Positions 7,902 through 16,716 of a DNA stretch of 64,000 nucleotides are shown here, one piece after another. Position 1 is the stretch's first letter; each line of letters begins with the position of its first letter. The stretch comes from Parahaliea aestuarii (GTDB taxonomy: Bacteria; Pseudomonadota; Gammaproteobacteria; Pseudomonadales; Halieaceae). The stretch lies in the NCBI RefSeq assembly GCF_008064635.1, contig NZ_VRYZ01000001.1, positions 62,001 through 126,000 of the forward strand. Reading direction: 5' to 3'. A model generated the notes under the pieces. That model saw only the letters and a program-made list of their open reading frames with translations, was not told where the DNA came from and searched no databases. A program made the position numbers and the translations under genes.

Positions 7902-9539
7902 TTATGTCCGTTCCAGCTTGCCAGGCTCGGCGGGAGCCAACGGTGCTGCCGGTGCGATGTACCACAGGCTGTCATGTGGGGCGCGCCGGATGCGTTGCGC
8001 CGTGCGTCGCCCCAGCAGGGCCAGGATGATCGCGCCAAGGGATGCCACCACATCCACGAGGCCTGAACCGTCGCTGTAATTCCACCCGAATCCGGGCGCC
8101 AGCAGGGCCGCCAGGCTGATCAGCGGTATCAGGCCGGTGGCGAGGGCGGCCGCACGCAGTAAATCGACCGCGCCGAGAGCGGTGCCGCGCAGGAAGGCCC
8201 AGCCGATAAAGGCGACAAACACCAGGTAGTAGATGCTGGTGTGCCAGTGTCCGATGTCGGCGACCAGCGCCGGCAGCACTTTGGCGGCGGCAATACTGAC
8301 CGAGATGCCGGCGATGCAGCCCAGCGATACGCCGACCGTCAGCGGGCCCAGAATACGCGCGGAGCGTCGCTGCTCCACGGCCTGGGCTGCGGTCGATTTT
8401 TTCTGCTTTTTGCGCCGGGTTTCCAGCCACAGAAGATTGCCGGTGTAGAACAGCGCCGCGCCGCCAAGGCCGAGAAAGAAATAAGCCCAGCGCACCGTGT
8501 TGCCGCCGTAGGAGCCAAAATGAAGGGTAAAGAAGCTGGTGATGGTGGCGCCCCAGCCGCTCTGCATACCTGGCATGTAGTCGGTCGCCACGATGTCGCC
8601 GGTGTACGGGTCAAGCCCCACCACCCCGCCGTCCGGTGAGCGGTTGCCGTAGCGCGGGTTGCTGCCGAATACGACCAGGGAGGGGCCGCGCTGTGCGGCG
8701 TCGTTCACGATCATGCGGTGTGGCTCGAATTCGGGCTGCTGCTCCTGCAGGCGGGCCGCAATCAGTGCCGGGGAGAGTTTGTCGCCGCTGGCCGGGCTGG
8801 CACTGGCGTCCCGGGCGGTCTGGATAAAGGCGTTCTCGCCGCGGTACACCAGTGCCTCCTGGGCATCGTAGATCTGGTCGTGAAAGGCGAAAATGACCGA
8901 CGTCAGTGCCATGACCAGGTGGAAGGGCAGACTGAAAACCCCCAGCAGGTTGTGGAAGTCGAGCCACAGGCGCTTCAGGTTCTTGCCCAGGCGAAAGGCG
9001 AACAAATCCTGCACCAGGGTGGGCAGCAGCACGATCACGCCGGATACCAGGGCCACGCCGTACAGCAGCGCAACGCTGCCCATGATGGGCATGGCGATCT
9101 CATGGGGCAGCATCAGGCCCACCTGCCGGTGCAGGTCGTCCACCAGTTGCGATACCGGCGACGCTTCACTGCCGGCAACGATCAGCTTGTTGTCGGCGGT
9201 GAGGTTGGCGTGCATAAACTCCGGCGGATCGTGATCGTGGGCCTCCGGGTTGGGAAGCTGCCAGCTCATCCGCGCGGGGAACTGGGCGCTGGGCTGGAAC
9301 ACAATCTGGTAGCCCCGGCGGGCGTCCGGGTAGTCGGCGAGCACCCGGTCGATCAGTTGCTGGCTGTCCTCCAGCGGCGTCAGCTCACCGAACGGGGCCG
9401 GTGGCGAGGCCCAGCGCTGCAGGGGCGCCTCGAACATGGTGATGGCACCGGCATAGAACGCGATGAACAGCAGCAGGCCGCTGACGATACCGGTCCAGGT
9501 ATGCACATCCTTGTAGAGTTTGATGATGTCACTGCGCAT
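7902..9539 (-). CDS. PepSY-associated transmembrane protein, iron-uptake reductase-like
   Basis: 545 residues. It opens with YKDVHTWTGIVSGLLLFIAFYAGAITMFE, the conserved first helix of the PepSY_TM family. A periplasmic PepSY region follows, then further membrane helices (about residues 160-230 and 335-360, with another group after 400). Members of this family in TonB-receptor clusters are thought to act as inner-membrane ferrisiderophore reductases or release factors. It follows the DUF3649 gene (9613) after 73 bases and precedes the broken receptor, so all four form a probable iron-regulated transcript. The C-terminal third has about five more hydrophobic segments, longer than the minimal family. 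Confidence 0.8.
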   Translation of the reverse strand: MRSDIIKLYKDVHTWTGIVSGLLLFIAFYAGAITMFEAPLQRWASPPAPFGELTPLEDSQQLIDRVLADYPDARRGYQIVFQPSAQFPARMSWQLPNPEAHDHDPPEFMHANLTADNKLIVAGSEASPVSQLVDDLHRQVGLMLPHEIAMPIMGSVALLYGVALVSGVIVLLPTLVQDLFAFRLGKNLKRLWLDFHNLLGVFSLPFHLVMALTSVIFAFHDQIYDAQEALVYRGENAFIQTARDASASPASGDKLSPALIAARLQEQQPEFEPHRMIVNDAAQRGPSLVVFGSNPRYGNRSPDGGVVGLDPYTGDIVATDYMPGMQSGWGATITSFFTLHFGSYGGNTVRWAYFFLGLGGAALFYTGNLLWLETRRKKQKKSTAAQAVEQRRSARILGPLTVGVSLGCIAGISVSIAAAKVLPALVADIGHWHTSIYYLVFVAFIGWAFLRGTALGAVDLLRAAALATGLIPLISLAALLAPGFGWNYSDGSGLVDVVASLGAIILALLGRRTAQRIRRAPHDSLWYIAPAAPLAPAEPGKLERT

Positions 9540-9612
9540 GCGAAGTGCCTGTTGTGCAGGGGGCTGGCTGCGCGCAAAACCCCGATAGTGTGAAAAGCCT
9601 GATCATGTCGGA

Positions 9613-9891
9613 TTAAAGCGCTAGCAATACCCAGGCAAAAACATTGGCGCCACCCAGCCACAGCCAGGCCTGGGCACTGGAGCGAAACAGAAAGCAGGCG
9701 CTGAGAATGATCACCAGCAAGGGGGACACCAGCCACATGGTGAGCTGGTGCTGGATGCTGAAGGGCGCCACGCCGCCAAGGCCGTAGCGGGCCAGCAGAC
9801 CGCCGAGGGCGAGGGAAAGCAGGAAGCCGAGGAGCAGGCCGGCGCTGGCTTTGCCAAACCAGTCGCTGCTGGTGTAACGAAAGGGCTTCAC
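9613..9891 (-). CDS. DUF3649 small membrane protein
   Basis: 92 residues with a GTG start that overlaps the stop of the upstream DUF3325 gene by four bases (GTGA). Three hydrophobic segments are visible (ASAGLLLGFLLSLALGGLL, MWLVSPLLVIILSACFLF, LWLGGANVFAWVLLAL). Small proteins of this type recur beside PepSY_TM proteins and TonB receptors in siderophore uptake loci, and the position here matches exactly. The molecular role is not established. The frame stays open upstream, but that extension reads through the DUF3325 gene and has no membrane character. Confidence 0.75.
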   Translation of the reverse strand: MKPFRYTSSDWFGKASAGLLLGFLLSLALGGLLARYGLGGVAPFSIQHQLTMWLVSPLLVIILSACFLFRSSAQAWLWLGGANVFAWVLLAL

Positions 9892-10187
9892 GGGCGCGTA
9901 CCCTGTGCTGTGGTGGGGCGGTGGCGCAGGCAGGCGATGGCCAGGGGCGGCAGCGACCACAACAGCATCAGCGCGGTCAGCAGGATGAAGGCCGAGGTGG
10001 CAGTCCCGAAGAATCTGCTCAACAGGTAGAGGCTCGCCACGATCAGGACAGCGCCGGCAGACGCCAGTACGCGAGCGGGCAGGGCACGGGCGATCAGCTT
10101 CTGGTGCGGGCTGGCCAGGTACAGGCTCAGTGCCGCTGCAATCAGGCAGGCGAGGGTGGCCAGTACCAGCAGGGTGTTCACAGTCAT
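9888..10187 (-). CDS. DUF3325 small membrane protein
   Basis: 99 residues starting MTVNTLLVLATLACLIAAAL, with GGAG upstream of ATG 10187. Three hydrophobic segments are present, with the typical ALSLYLASPHQKL turn after the first. DUF3325 and DUF3649 proteins are short partners found together in front of PepSY reductases of ferrisiderophore systems. This is the first gene of the minus-strand iron operon, about 110 bases from a Fur-like site shared with the divergent receptor gene. No biochemical function can be stated. Confidence 0.75.
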   Translation of the reverse strand: MTVNTLLVLATLACLIAAALSLYLASPHQKLIARALPARVLASAGAVLIVASLYLLSRFFGTATSAFILLTALMLLWSLPPLAIACLRHRPTTAQGTRP

Positions 10188-10294
10188 GTCTCCGTTGATG
10201 CAGCCCTGGGCCTGGCAGGCGCGAACTGGCCGGGCAAGCCACATTGGTCGCAAAGGCCGGGCAGTATCGCATTGCTGCTCACGTCATTGCAATT

Positions 10295-10319
10295 GCGTCT
10301 GATTATCATTTATATTCTC
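10295..10319. promoter_or_regulatory. Probable Fur box in the divergent promoter
   Basis: The AT-rich patch around GATTATCATTTATATTCTC matches 12 of 19 bases of the classical Fur consensus in one register and 11 of 19 in another overlapping register. It lies between the divergent starts at 10187 (-) and 10425 (+), where an iron-responsive repressor would be expected to control both the DUF3325/DUF3649/PepSY operon and the intact TonB receptor. Confidence 0.6.
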
Positions 10320-10424
10320 GCGCCATATCTTTAGCCATGCACCTGCTGCCAAAGGCACAAGGGGGGTGTCGGGTGCTGTGGCAAAGAGCGGTAACCCTCA
10401 ACATATCGACAACGAGGCAAGTTC

Positions 10425-12506
10425 ATGGAGAACTCACACCAACACGGCGAAGGGCGCCGGGCGCCATCCATCCTTTCACTGGCAGTGACAGCCGCGCTAG
10501 CGGTCAACAGTGCAGCGGCCCAGGAAGAGGGCGCCGACCCGTCTGAAAGGGCGGTGCTGGAACACATTCTGGTCATCGGGGAAAAGACCGAGCGTTCCCT
10601 GCGCGACACCACCTCGTCGGTGTCGGTCATCAGTGAGGAAGCGCTGAATACACTGCAGAACTACACGGTGAACGGCATTCTGTCGGAAGTGCCCAACGTG
10701 GTGGTGACCACCGGTACCGTGCCGAACATCCGCGGCGTGACCGGCAACGGCTCCGCCGGTGGCTTCAACTCCATTACCGGTGGCGCCAAGGCGCGGGTAT
10801 CCACCCTGATCGACGGAGTGGCCGAACCCTTCGTCGCCGACCTCACCGGTGATTCCGGGATCTGGGATATCCAGCAGATCGAGGTCTACCGCGGCCCCCA
10901 GTCCACCAGCAACGGCCGCAACAGCATCGGTGGCATGGTTTACATCAAGACCAACGACCCCGACCTGAATGAGTGGGACGGCGCCGCGCGGGTCGGCTAC
11001 CGCGACCAGGAGCGCTACCTGGACACTGCGGCCATGCTCAACGCGCCGCTGATCGACGACACCCTGGCCCTGCGGGTGAGCGCCGAGAGCCTGGATGCCC
11101 AGACCCTGACCGACACCTCCGGCTTTGAGAACAACCCGCCGGACTACGATCCCAACGAGATCGACAGCTGGCGCCTGAAGACCAAGCTGCTGTGGGCGCC
11201 CACCGATGATTTCAGCGCGCTGCTGACCTATTCCGCCAACAACGAGCAGGGCGATACCGGCCGGGTGTTCTACAGCGCGGCCGATCCCTATGAATACGAG
11301 CGCACCTTCTTCCGCAATATCGATACTGATTCGGATACCGTCAGCCTGCGGCTGGATTACCGCCTGAACGATTACATCTCTTTCGACATTCTCGCCGCTG
11401 CCATGGATTACCAGTGGGGCTTTGAGGGTTACGAAGCCGACCCCGCGCTGGAGCAGGACCTGATCTTCGACGAGACCAATACCACTCTCGATGCGAAAAT
11501 GAACCTCGGCCAGTCAGGCGATGCCCTGACCGGCTTTGTCGGCCTGTTCTACTTCGAGCGCGACCAGGACTTCGACAGCACCGGGGGTGTGAGCTATTTC
11601 GGTAATGACGAAAGCGACTCCAGAGCGGTGTACGGCGAGTTGACCTACGCCCTGACCGAGCGCTGGCGCCTGACCGGCGGCCTGCGGGTGGAGCAGGAAC
11701 AACAGGACCGCTATTTCAACTATACCTCCCAGGGTGTGGAAAGCGTGCTCGAGAACGACAAGACCCTGACGCTGCCCAAGCTGGTGGTGCAGTACGACGT
11801 CACCGACGACACCACCCTCGGCCTCAGCGCACGCAAGGGCTACAACGCGCCGGGCGGCGCGTTCGCGTTTATCTCAAACAACTATTACCTGTTTGACGAG
11901 GAAGAGGTCTACACCTACGAGGCGACCCTGCGCAGCGCCTTCCTCGACGGCAACGCGACCTTGAGCGCCAACCTCTTCTACAACGACTACGAGGGTTACC
12001 AGGCACTGAACTCCGCCCGGGAAATTACCAACATGGACGAGGTGGAAACCTACGGTCTGGAGCTGCAGGCGCGCGCCCTGCTGTGGGAGAACCTTGAGCT
12101 GACTGCGGGCCTGGGCCTGCTGGAGACCGAGATCACTGAACCGGGCGCCAGCTATGCCTTGGTTGCCGGCAACGAACTGAGCACGGCGCCCAACCTGACC
12201 GGCAACATCGGCCTTTACTACCACTTCACCGATACCTTCAGCGCCGGGCTGTTCGCCCAGTATGTGGATGAGTACTTCGGCGATCTGGAGAACACCGATG
12301 AGCGCATGGCCGGTGACTACACCCTGGCGCGCCTGAGCGCGAACTACAGCGGTAGCGCCTGGAAAGTCTCCGCCTACGTCAACAACCTGTTCGACGAAAA
12401 GGCCTTCACCGTGCGCGAACCTCCGGGGCGCAGCTCCCCCGACGGCCTGGTCGGTATCGTCACTCCGCGAACCGTGGGCTTTACAGTCACCTTCGACTTC
12501 CTCTGA
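10425..12506 (+). CDS. TonB-dependent outer-membrane receptor (intact)
   Basis: 693 residues. The N-terminus has a signal peptide ending about residue 32 (ALAVNSAAAQ), a TonB-box-like EHILVIGEK, then the plug with VPNIRGVTGNG and QQIEVYRGPQSTSNGRNS, and a 22-strand-type barrel ending in VTFDFL with the terminal aromatic-hydrophobic pattern. It should import a ferric siderophore or other scarce ligand across the outer membrane. It is paralogous in style to the broken receptor at 5692-7799, sharing EHxLVxGEK and VYRGPQ/VHRGPQ, and so may have taken over that role. GAGG precedes the ATG by 7 bases. A Fur-like site lies 110 bases upstream and a strong hairpin follows the stop. Confidence 0.92.
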   Translation: MENSHQHGEGRRAPSILSLAVTAALAVNSAAAQEEGADPSERAVLEHILVIGEKTERSLRDTTSSVSVISEEALNTLQNYTVNGILSEVPNVVVTTGTVPNIRGVTGNGSAGGFNSITGGAKARVSTLIDGVAEPFVADLTGDSGIWDIQQIEVYRGPQSTSNGRNSIGGMVYIKTNDPDLNEWDGAARVGYRDQERYLDTAAMLNAPLIDDTLALRVSAESLDAQTLTDTSGFENNPPDYDPNEIDSWRLKTKLLWAPTDDFSALLTYSANNEQGDTGRVFYSAADPYEYERTFFRNIDTDSDTVSLRLDYRLNDYISFDILAAAMDYQWGFEGYEADPALEQDLIFDETNTTLDAKMNLGQSGDALTGFVGLFYFERDQDFDSTGGVSYFGNDESDSRAVYGELTYALTERWRLTGGLRVEQEQQDRYFNYTSQGVESVLENDKTLTLPKLVVQYDVTDDTTLGLSARKGYNAPGGAFAFISNNYYLFDEEEVYTYEATLRSAFLDGNATLSANLFYNDYEGYQALNSAREITNMDEVETYGLELQARALLWENLELTAGLGLLETEITEPGASYALVAGNELSTAPNLTGNIGLYYHFTDTFSAGLFAQYVDEYFGDLENTDERMAGDYTLARLSANYSGSAWKVSAYVNNLFDEKAFTVREPPGRSSPDGLVGIVTPRTVGFTVTFDFL

Positions 12507-12517
12507 CCCGCTGACAC

Positions 12518-12544
12518 TCCGCCCGCGGCAAGAGCGGGCGGAGC
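12518..12544 (+). terminator. Hairpin after the TonB receptor gene
   Basis: A perfect 10-bp stem, CTCCGCCCGC - ggcaaga - GCGGGCGGAG, starts 11 bases after the receptor stop. No strong T tract follows (cgtgttcgcc). It separates the receptor from the nap operon. Confidence 0.6.
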
Positions 12545-12693
12545 GTGTTCGCCCCCATCTGGCATCCCGTCGCAGTTCTCCGGTGGTGTCAGCGCCTACT
12601 TTCTCGCTGGCAAACTGGCGGAATCCCCGCCCTCGTATACACTGACTGGCAACTCCCGGCTCCGGTAGAGCCACCATCAGAAGGAGTGAGTTA

Positions 12694-12846
12694 GTGGAAG
12701 AAGCAGGCAAGAGCGAGGAGCGGCGCGTGTTCATCGCGCTTGCGGTGTTCCTGGCCCCGATCTTGGCAGTGGCCATCGTCGGCGGCTACGGCTTCGCGGT
12801 GTGGATGAGCCAACTGGTGTTTGGCCCGCCGGGCGGGGGACACTGA
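12694..12846 (+). CDS. napE: NapE, small membrane subunit of the periplasmic nitrate reductase system
   Basis: A 50-residue protein with a GTG start, preceded by AAGGAG with 8 bases spacing. The single transmembrane helix (VFIALAVFLAPILAVAIVGG) is followed by YGFAVWMSQLVFGPPG, which is the hallmark C-terminal half of NapE proteins. Its function is not established, but it heads many nap operons. The stop (12844-12846) is one base before the TTG start of the next gene. The gene is below usual length cut-offs and easily missed. Confidence 0.88.
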   Translation: MEEAGKSEERRVFIALAVFLAPILAVAIVGGYGFAVWMSQLVFGPPGGGH

Positions 12847-12847
12847 C

Positions 12848-13150
12848 TTGAGCCTGCACCGCCGCAGTTTTCTGACCGGTCGGGCGGTACAGCGCCTGAC
12901 CCATATCGCCAGCCTTATTGTGCACTGCCAGCCAGGCCATTTCGCCGTTGCCGAGGCCGCCCTGCAGGCCCTGCCCGATGTCGATGTGCCCGCCAGCGAC
13001 CCCCGCGGCAAGTTGATTGTGCTGCTGGAGGTGCCGGACGACGCCACCATGATGGCGCGCATCGCCAGCATCGAAACCATTCCCGGCGTGATCAGCACTA
13101 CCCTGGTGTTCCACCAGGCGGAAGCGCTGGAGGAGGCCCGCCTTGTCTAG
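12848..13150 (+). CDS. napD: NapD chaperone with a NapF-like N-terminal leader
   Basis: 100 residues from a TTG start 1 base after napE, with GGGGGA upstream. From residue 18 on it is a Nap[16 protein letters not shown], then [30 protein letters not shown]. NapD is a cytoplasmic chaperone that binds the NapA twin-arginine signal peptide. The first 15 residues, [13 protein letters not shown], are unusual for NapD and match the start of NapF proteins (RR-x-x-LTGR), the ferredoxin-like protein normally encoded between napE and napD. No NapF body is present. A longer TTG-initiated frame from 12821 overlaps napE and is less likely. The gene overlaps napA by 8 bases. Confidence 0.85.
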   Translation: MSLHRRSFLTGRAVQRLTHIASLIVHCQPGHFAVAEAALQALPDVDVPASDPRGKLIVLLEVPDDATMMARIASIETIPGVISTTLVFHQAEALEEARLV

Positions 13151-15641
13151 CACGCGACGCGAGTTCATCCGGGCCAATGCCATCGCCACTGCAGCGGCCG
13201 CCGCAGGCATGTCTGTTCCTGCTTCCGCCAGCAATGTCATCACCACCGACACAAAATTGAAGTGGTCGAAGGCGCCCTGTCGCTTTTGCGGCACGGGCTG
13301 TGGCATCAACGTAGCGGTGCGCGACAACCGGGTGGTGGCCACCCACGGCGACATCAACGCCGAGGTCAACAAGGGCCTGGCCTGCGTCAAGGGCTACTTC
13401 CTGGCCAAGGTGATGTACGGCGAGGATCGCCTGACACAGCCCCTGCTGCGCATGCGCAATGGCCGCTATGACAAGGACGGCGACTTCACACCGGTAAGCT
13501 GGGATGCGGCCTTCGATATCATGGAGGAAAGGTTCAAGGCCGCCCTGAAGAGCAAGGGGCCGCAGGGCGTCGGTATGTTCGGTTCCGGGCAGTGGACGGT
13601 GTGGGAGGGCTATGCCGCCTCCAAGCTGTTCAAGGCCGGCTTCCTGTCCAACAACATCGACCCCAATGCGCGGCACTGCATGGCCTCGGCGGTGGTGGGT
13701 TTCATGCGCACCTTTGGCATCGACGAGCCGATGGGTTGCTACGACGACTTCGAGGCCGCCGATGCCTTTGTGCTGTGGGGCGCCAACATGGCTGAGATGC
13801 ACCCCATCCTGTGGACACGCCTCACCGACCGGCGCCTGAGCAATCCTCATGTGCAGGTCTGTGTGCTGTCCACCTTCGAGAACCGTTCCTTTGAGCTGGC
13901 TGACCTGCCGCTGGTGTTCACGCCCCAGACCGACCTCGCCATCCTCAACTACATCGCCCGTTACATTATCAAGAACGACGCAGTGAACCGGGATTTTGTC
14001 GGCAAGCATGTGAACTTCCGCAAGGGCGCGGCAGATATCGGCTACGGCCTGCGCCCGGAAGTGCCCCTGCAGCAGCAGGCCGCGCACCCGAACGACGGTT
14101 CATCCGAGGCCATCGACTTCAAGGCCTTCGCCGATTTTGTCGAGGACTATGACGGCGAGTACGTGTCGGAGTTGAGCGGCATTCCCGAACACAAGCTCGA
14201 GGCTCTGGCCAAACTCTACGCAGACCCGGACACGAAGGTCATGTCCCTGTGGACCATGGGCGTCAACCAGCACACCCGCGGCGTGTGGGTGAACAACATG
14301 ATCTACAACCTGCACCTGCTCACCGGCAAGATCGCCACACCCGGCAACAGCCCTTTTTCCCTCACCGGTCAACCCTCGGCCTGTGGCACTGCGCGGGAGG
14401 TGGGCACCTTCGCCCACCGCCTGCCGGCGGACATGGTGGTGACCAATCCCGAGCACCGCGCCATCGCCGAGGAAAAGTGGAAGCTGCCCGCCGGTCTGCT
14501 GCCGGACTGGGTCGGTTCCCACGCCGTACAGCAGAATCGCGACCTGAAAGACGGCAAGATCAACGCCTATTGGGTGCAGGTGAATAACAACGTGCAGGCG
14601 GCACCCAACCTCAACGAGGAAACCCTTCCGGGCTACCGCAACCCGGACAACTTCATTGTAGTGTCCGATGCCTATCCCACCGTCACCGCCCAGGCGGCCG
14701 ACCTGATCCTGCCCACCGCCATGTGGGTGGAAAAAGAGGGCGCCTACGGCAATGCCGAGCGCCGCACCCAGTTCTGGCACCAGCTGGTGGATGCTCCCGG
14801 GGAGTCGCGCTCGGATCTGTGGCAGTTGGTGGAGTTTTCCAAGCGTTTCAAAACAGACGAGGTCTGGCCGGCGGAAATTCTGGACGCCAATCCAGGGTAT
14901 CGCGGCAAAACGCTTTACGAGGTGCTTTACGCCAACGGCCAGGTCAATCGGTATCCCCGCGAGGACATCACGGCCGGTTACGCCAACGACGAGGCAGAGG
15001 CCTTCGGGTTTTATATCCAGAAGGGCCTGTTCGAGGAATACGCCAGCTTCGGCCGCGGCAAGGCCCACGACCTGGCGCCCTTCGACCGCTACCACGAAGC
15101 CCGCGGCCTGCGCTGGCCGGTAGTGGATGGCGAGGAAACCCGCTGGCGTTTCCGCGAGGGTAGCGACCCCTACGTGGAGGAGGGCAGTGGCTATCAGTTC
15201 TACGGCCACAAAGACAATCGCGCAGTGGTTTTTGCGCTGCCTTTTGAGCCAGCGCCAGAGGTGCCCGACAAGCACTACGACTTGTGGCTCTCTACCGGCC
15301 GCGTGTTGGAGCACTGGCATTCCGGTTCCATGACCCGGCGGGTACCGGAACTGCACAGCGCAGTGCCCAACGCCCTGGTGTACATGCACCCCCAGGATGC
15401 CCGCGACCGTGGCCTGCGGCGGGGCGACGAGGTGAAGGTGGTGTCCCGGCGCGGTGAAATTCGCACCCGGGTGGAAACCCGCGGCCGCAACAAACCGCCG
15501 CCGGGGCTGGTGTTTGTGCCCTGGTTCGACGCCAGCCAGCTGATCAACAAAGTGACTCTGGATGCGACGGATCCCCTGTCCAAGCAGACCGATTTCAAGA
15601 AGTGTGCGGTCAGGGTCGAGCGGGCCCAGGGAGGGCGGTGA
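13143..15641 (+). CDS. napA: NapA, catalytic subunit of periplasmic nitrate reductase
   Basis: 832 residues, full length for NapA. The Tat signal is [21 protein letters not shown]. The [4Fe-4S] site is CRFCGTGC followed by LACVKG, and the Mo-coordinating cysteine lies in NARHCMAS (about residue 179). The C-terminal molybdopterin domain has [24 protein letters not shown] and the [12 protein letters not shown] block. It reduces nitrate to nitrite in the periplasm with bis-MGD, receiving electrons from NapB/NapC. It starts at TTG 13143 inside the end of napD, with a very strong GGAGGAGG 6-7 bases upstream, and its stop overlaps the napB start (TGATG), so the operon is tightly coupled. Confidence 0.97.
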   Translation: MSSTRREFIRANAIATAAAAAGMSVPASASNVITTDTKLKWSKAPCRFCGTGCGINVAVRDNRVVATHGDINAEVNKGLACVKGYFLAKVMYGEDRLTQPLLRMRNGRYDKDGDFTPVSWDAAFDIMEERFKAALKSKGPQGVGMFGSGQWTVWEGYAASKLFKAGFLSNNIDPNARHCMASAVVGFMRTFGIDEPMGCYDDFEAADAFVLWGANMAEMHPILWTRLTDRRLSNPHVQVCVLSTFENRSFELADLPLVFTPQTDLAILNYIARYIIKNDAVNRDFVGKHVNFRKGAADIGYGLRPEVPLQQQAAHPNDGSSEAIDFKAFADFVEDYDGEYVSELSGIPEHKLEALAKLYADPDTKVMSLWTMGVNQHTRGVWVNNMIYNLHLLTGKIATPGNSPFSLTGQPSACGTAREVGTFAHRLPADMVVTNPEHRAIAEEKWKLPAGLLPDWVGSHAVQQNRDLKDGKINAYWVQVNNNVQAAPNLNEETLPGYRNPDNFIVVSDAYPTVTAQAADLILPTAMWVEKEGAYGNAERRTQFWHQLVDAPGESRSDLWQLVEFSKRFKTDEVWPAEILDANPGYRGKTLYEVLYANGQVNRYPREDITAGYANDEAEAFGFYIQKGLFEEYASFGRGKAHDLAPFDRYHEARGLRWPVVDGEETRWRFREGSDPYVEEGSGYQFYGHKDNRAVVFALPFEPAPEVPDKHYDLWLSTGRVLEHWHSGSMTRRVPELHSAVPNALVYMHPQDARDRGLRRGDEVKVVSRRGEIRTRVETRGRNKPPPGLVFVPWFDASQLINKVTLDATDPLSKQTDFKKCAVRVERAQGGR

Positions 15642-16111
15642 TGAAACGCATAGCAATCGTCGTCGTGGTTCTGCTCGGTGTTGTCGGCGCCTCGCTCGCT
15701 GTAGGTGCCGGCAATCAGATTGATACTCTGCGCAAGGCCGCCATCGATCGCGAGCCGGAGGCGCCAGCTATCGCCCAGGTGGAGAATAACGACATCCGCC
15801 GCAAACGCGCCTATCCTATGCAGCCGCCCACCATTCCCCACAAGATTGACGGCTACCAGGTGGATTTGAAGGTCAATCGCTGCATGGCCTGCCACAGCCG
15901 CCACCGCACCGAAGCCAGCCAGGCGCCGATGGTCAGCGTGACCCACTTCATGGACCGCGACGGCAATTTTCTTGCGGAGATCTCCGCCCGGCGCTATTTC
16001 TGCCAGCAGTGCCACGTACCGCAGACCAACGCCCGCCCCCTGCTGGCCAACGACTTCCACGATATCGATGATTTGCTGCGCGCATCGCAATCGCCGTCGC
16101 AACAGCATTGA
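15641..16111 (+). CDS. napB: NapB, diheme cytochrome c subunit of nitrate reductase
   Basis: 156 residues with an N-terminal hydrophobic signal (IAIVVVVLLGVVGASLAVGAG). Heme-binding motifs are CMACH (residues 81-85) and CQQCH (121-125). The conserved PPTIPHKIDGYQVDL segment before the first heme is diagnostic for NapB. It passes electrons from NapC to NapA in the periplasm. The ATG overlaps the napA stop by one base, and a GGGAGGGCGG stretch upstream provides the ribosome site. Confidence 0.95.
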   Translation: MKRIAIVVVVLLGVVGASLAVGAGNQIDTLRKAAIDREPEAPAIAQVENNDIRRKRAYPMQPPTIPHKIDGYQVDLKVNRCMACHSRHRTEASQAPMVSVTHFMDRDGNFLAEISARRYFCQQCHVPQTNARPLLANDFHDIDDLLRASQSPSQQH

Positions 16112-16120
16112 GGGGGCGTC

Positions 16121-16699
16121 GTGAAGGCCTTTCTGCGCAAATACTGGCGTGTTATCACAAGCCCCAGCCGGTACTACAGCCTGGGGTTTCTCACCCTCGG
16201 CGGTTTCACCATGGGGATTATTTTCTGGGGCGGCTTTAATACCGCAATGGAGTTCACCAACACCGAGACCTTCTGCGTGAGCTGCCACGAGAATATTTAC
16301 GATGAGCTGCAGCAGACCATCCACTTCACCAACCGTTCAGGCGTGCGTGCGATCTGCTCCTCCTGCCATGTGCCCCACGACTGGACTGACAAGATCGCCC
16401 GCAAAATGCAGGCCTCCAAGGAAGTCTGGGCCTGGGTGACCGGCAGCATCAGCACGCCGGAGAAGTTCGAAGCGCGACGCCTGGCCCTTGCCCAGCACGA
16501 GTGGGCCCGGCTCAAGGCCAACGATTCACTGGAGTGCCGCAACTGCCACGAGTTTTCCTACATGGACTTTACCCGCCAGAGCCCGCGGGCGGTGAACATG
16601 CACTCCACTGCCCTGGCCAGTGGCGACAAAACCTGTATCGACTGCCACAAGGGTATCGCCCACCGCCTGCCGGACATGAGTGACGTGCACGGCTTCTGA
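16121..16699 (+). CDS. napC: NapC, tetraheme quinol dehydrogenase
   Basis: 192 residues. A single N-terminal membrane anchor (about 20-40) is followed by four CxxCH motifs: CVSCH 52-56, CSSCH 79-83, CRNCH 139-143 and CIDCH 172-176. This NapC/NirT-type protein oxidises membrane quinol and reduces NapB. The GTG start has GAGGGGG upstream, 9 bases after the napB stop. It is the last gene of the operon; napG, napH and ccm genes are absent, so NapC is the only visible quinol route. The gene is convergent with edd, with only 17 bases between stops. Confidence 0.95.
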   Translation: MKAFLRKYWRVITSPSRYYSLGFLTLGGFTMGIIFWGGFNTAMEFTNTETFCVSCHENIYDELQQTIHFTNRSGVRAICSSCHVPHDWTDKIARKMQASKEVWAWVTGSISTPEKFEARRLALAQHEWARLKANDSLECRNCHEFSYMDFTRQSPRAVNMHSTALASGDKTCIDCHKGIAHRLPDMSDVHGF

Positions 16700-16716
16700 G
16701 GTCGTGCCGGGAATTT

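Noticed and set aside
7465-7965. Alternative short open frames over the start of the broken TonB receptor
   Set aside because: They do not contain signal-peptide or plug motifs; the true frame is recognised by TonB-box and plug sequences despite the stop.
9892-10272. Longer version of the DUF3649 gene
   Set aside because: The upstream part is the DUF3325 gene read in the wrong frame; the GTGA overlap at 9888-9891 explains both genes.
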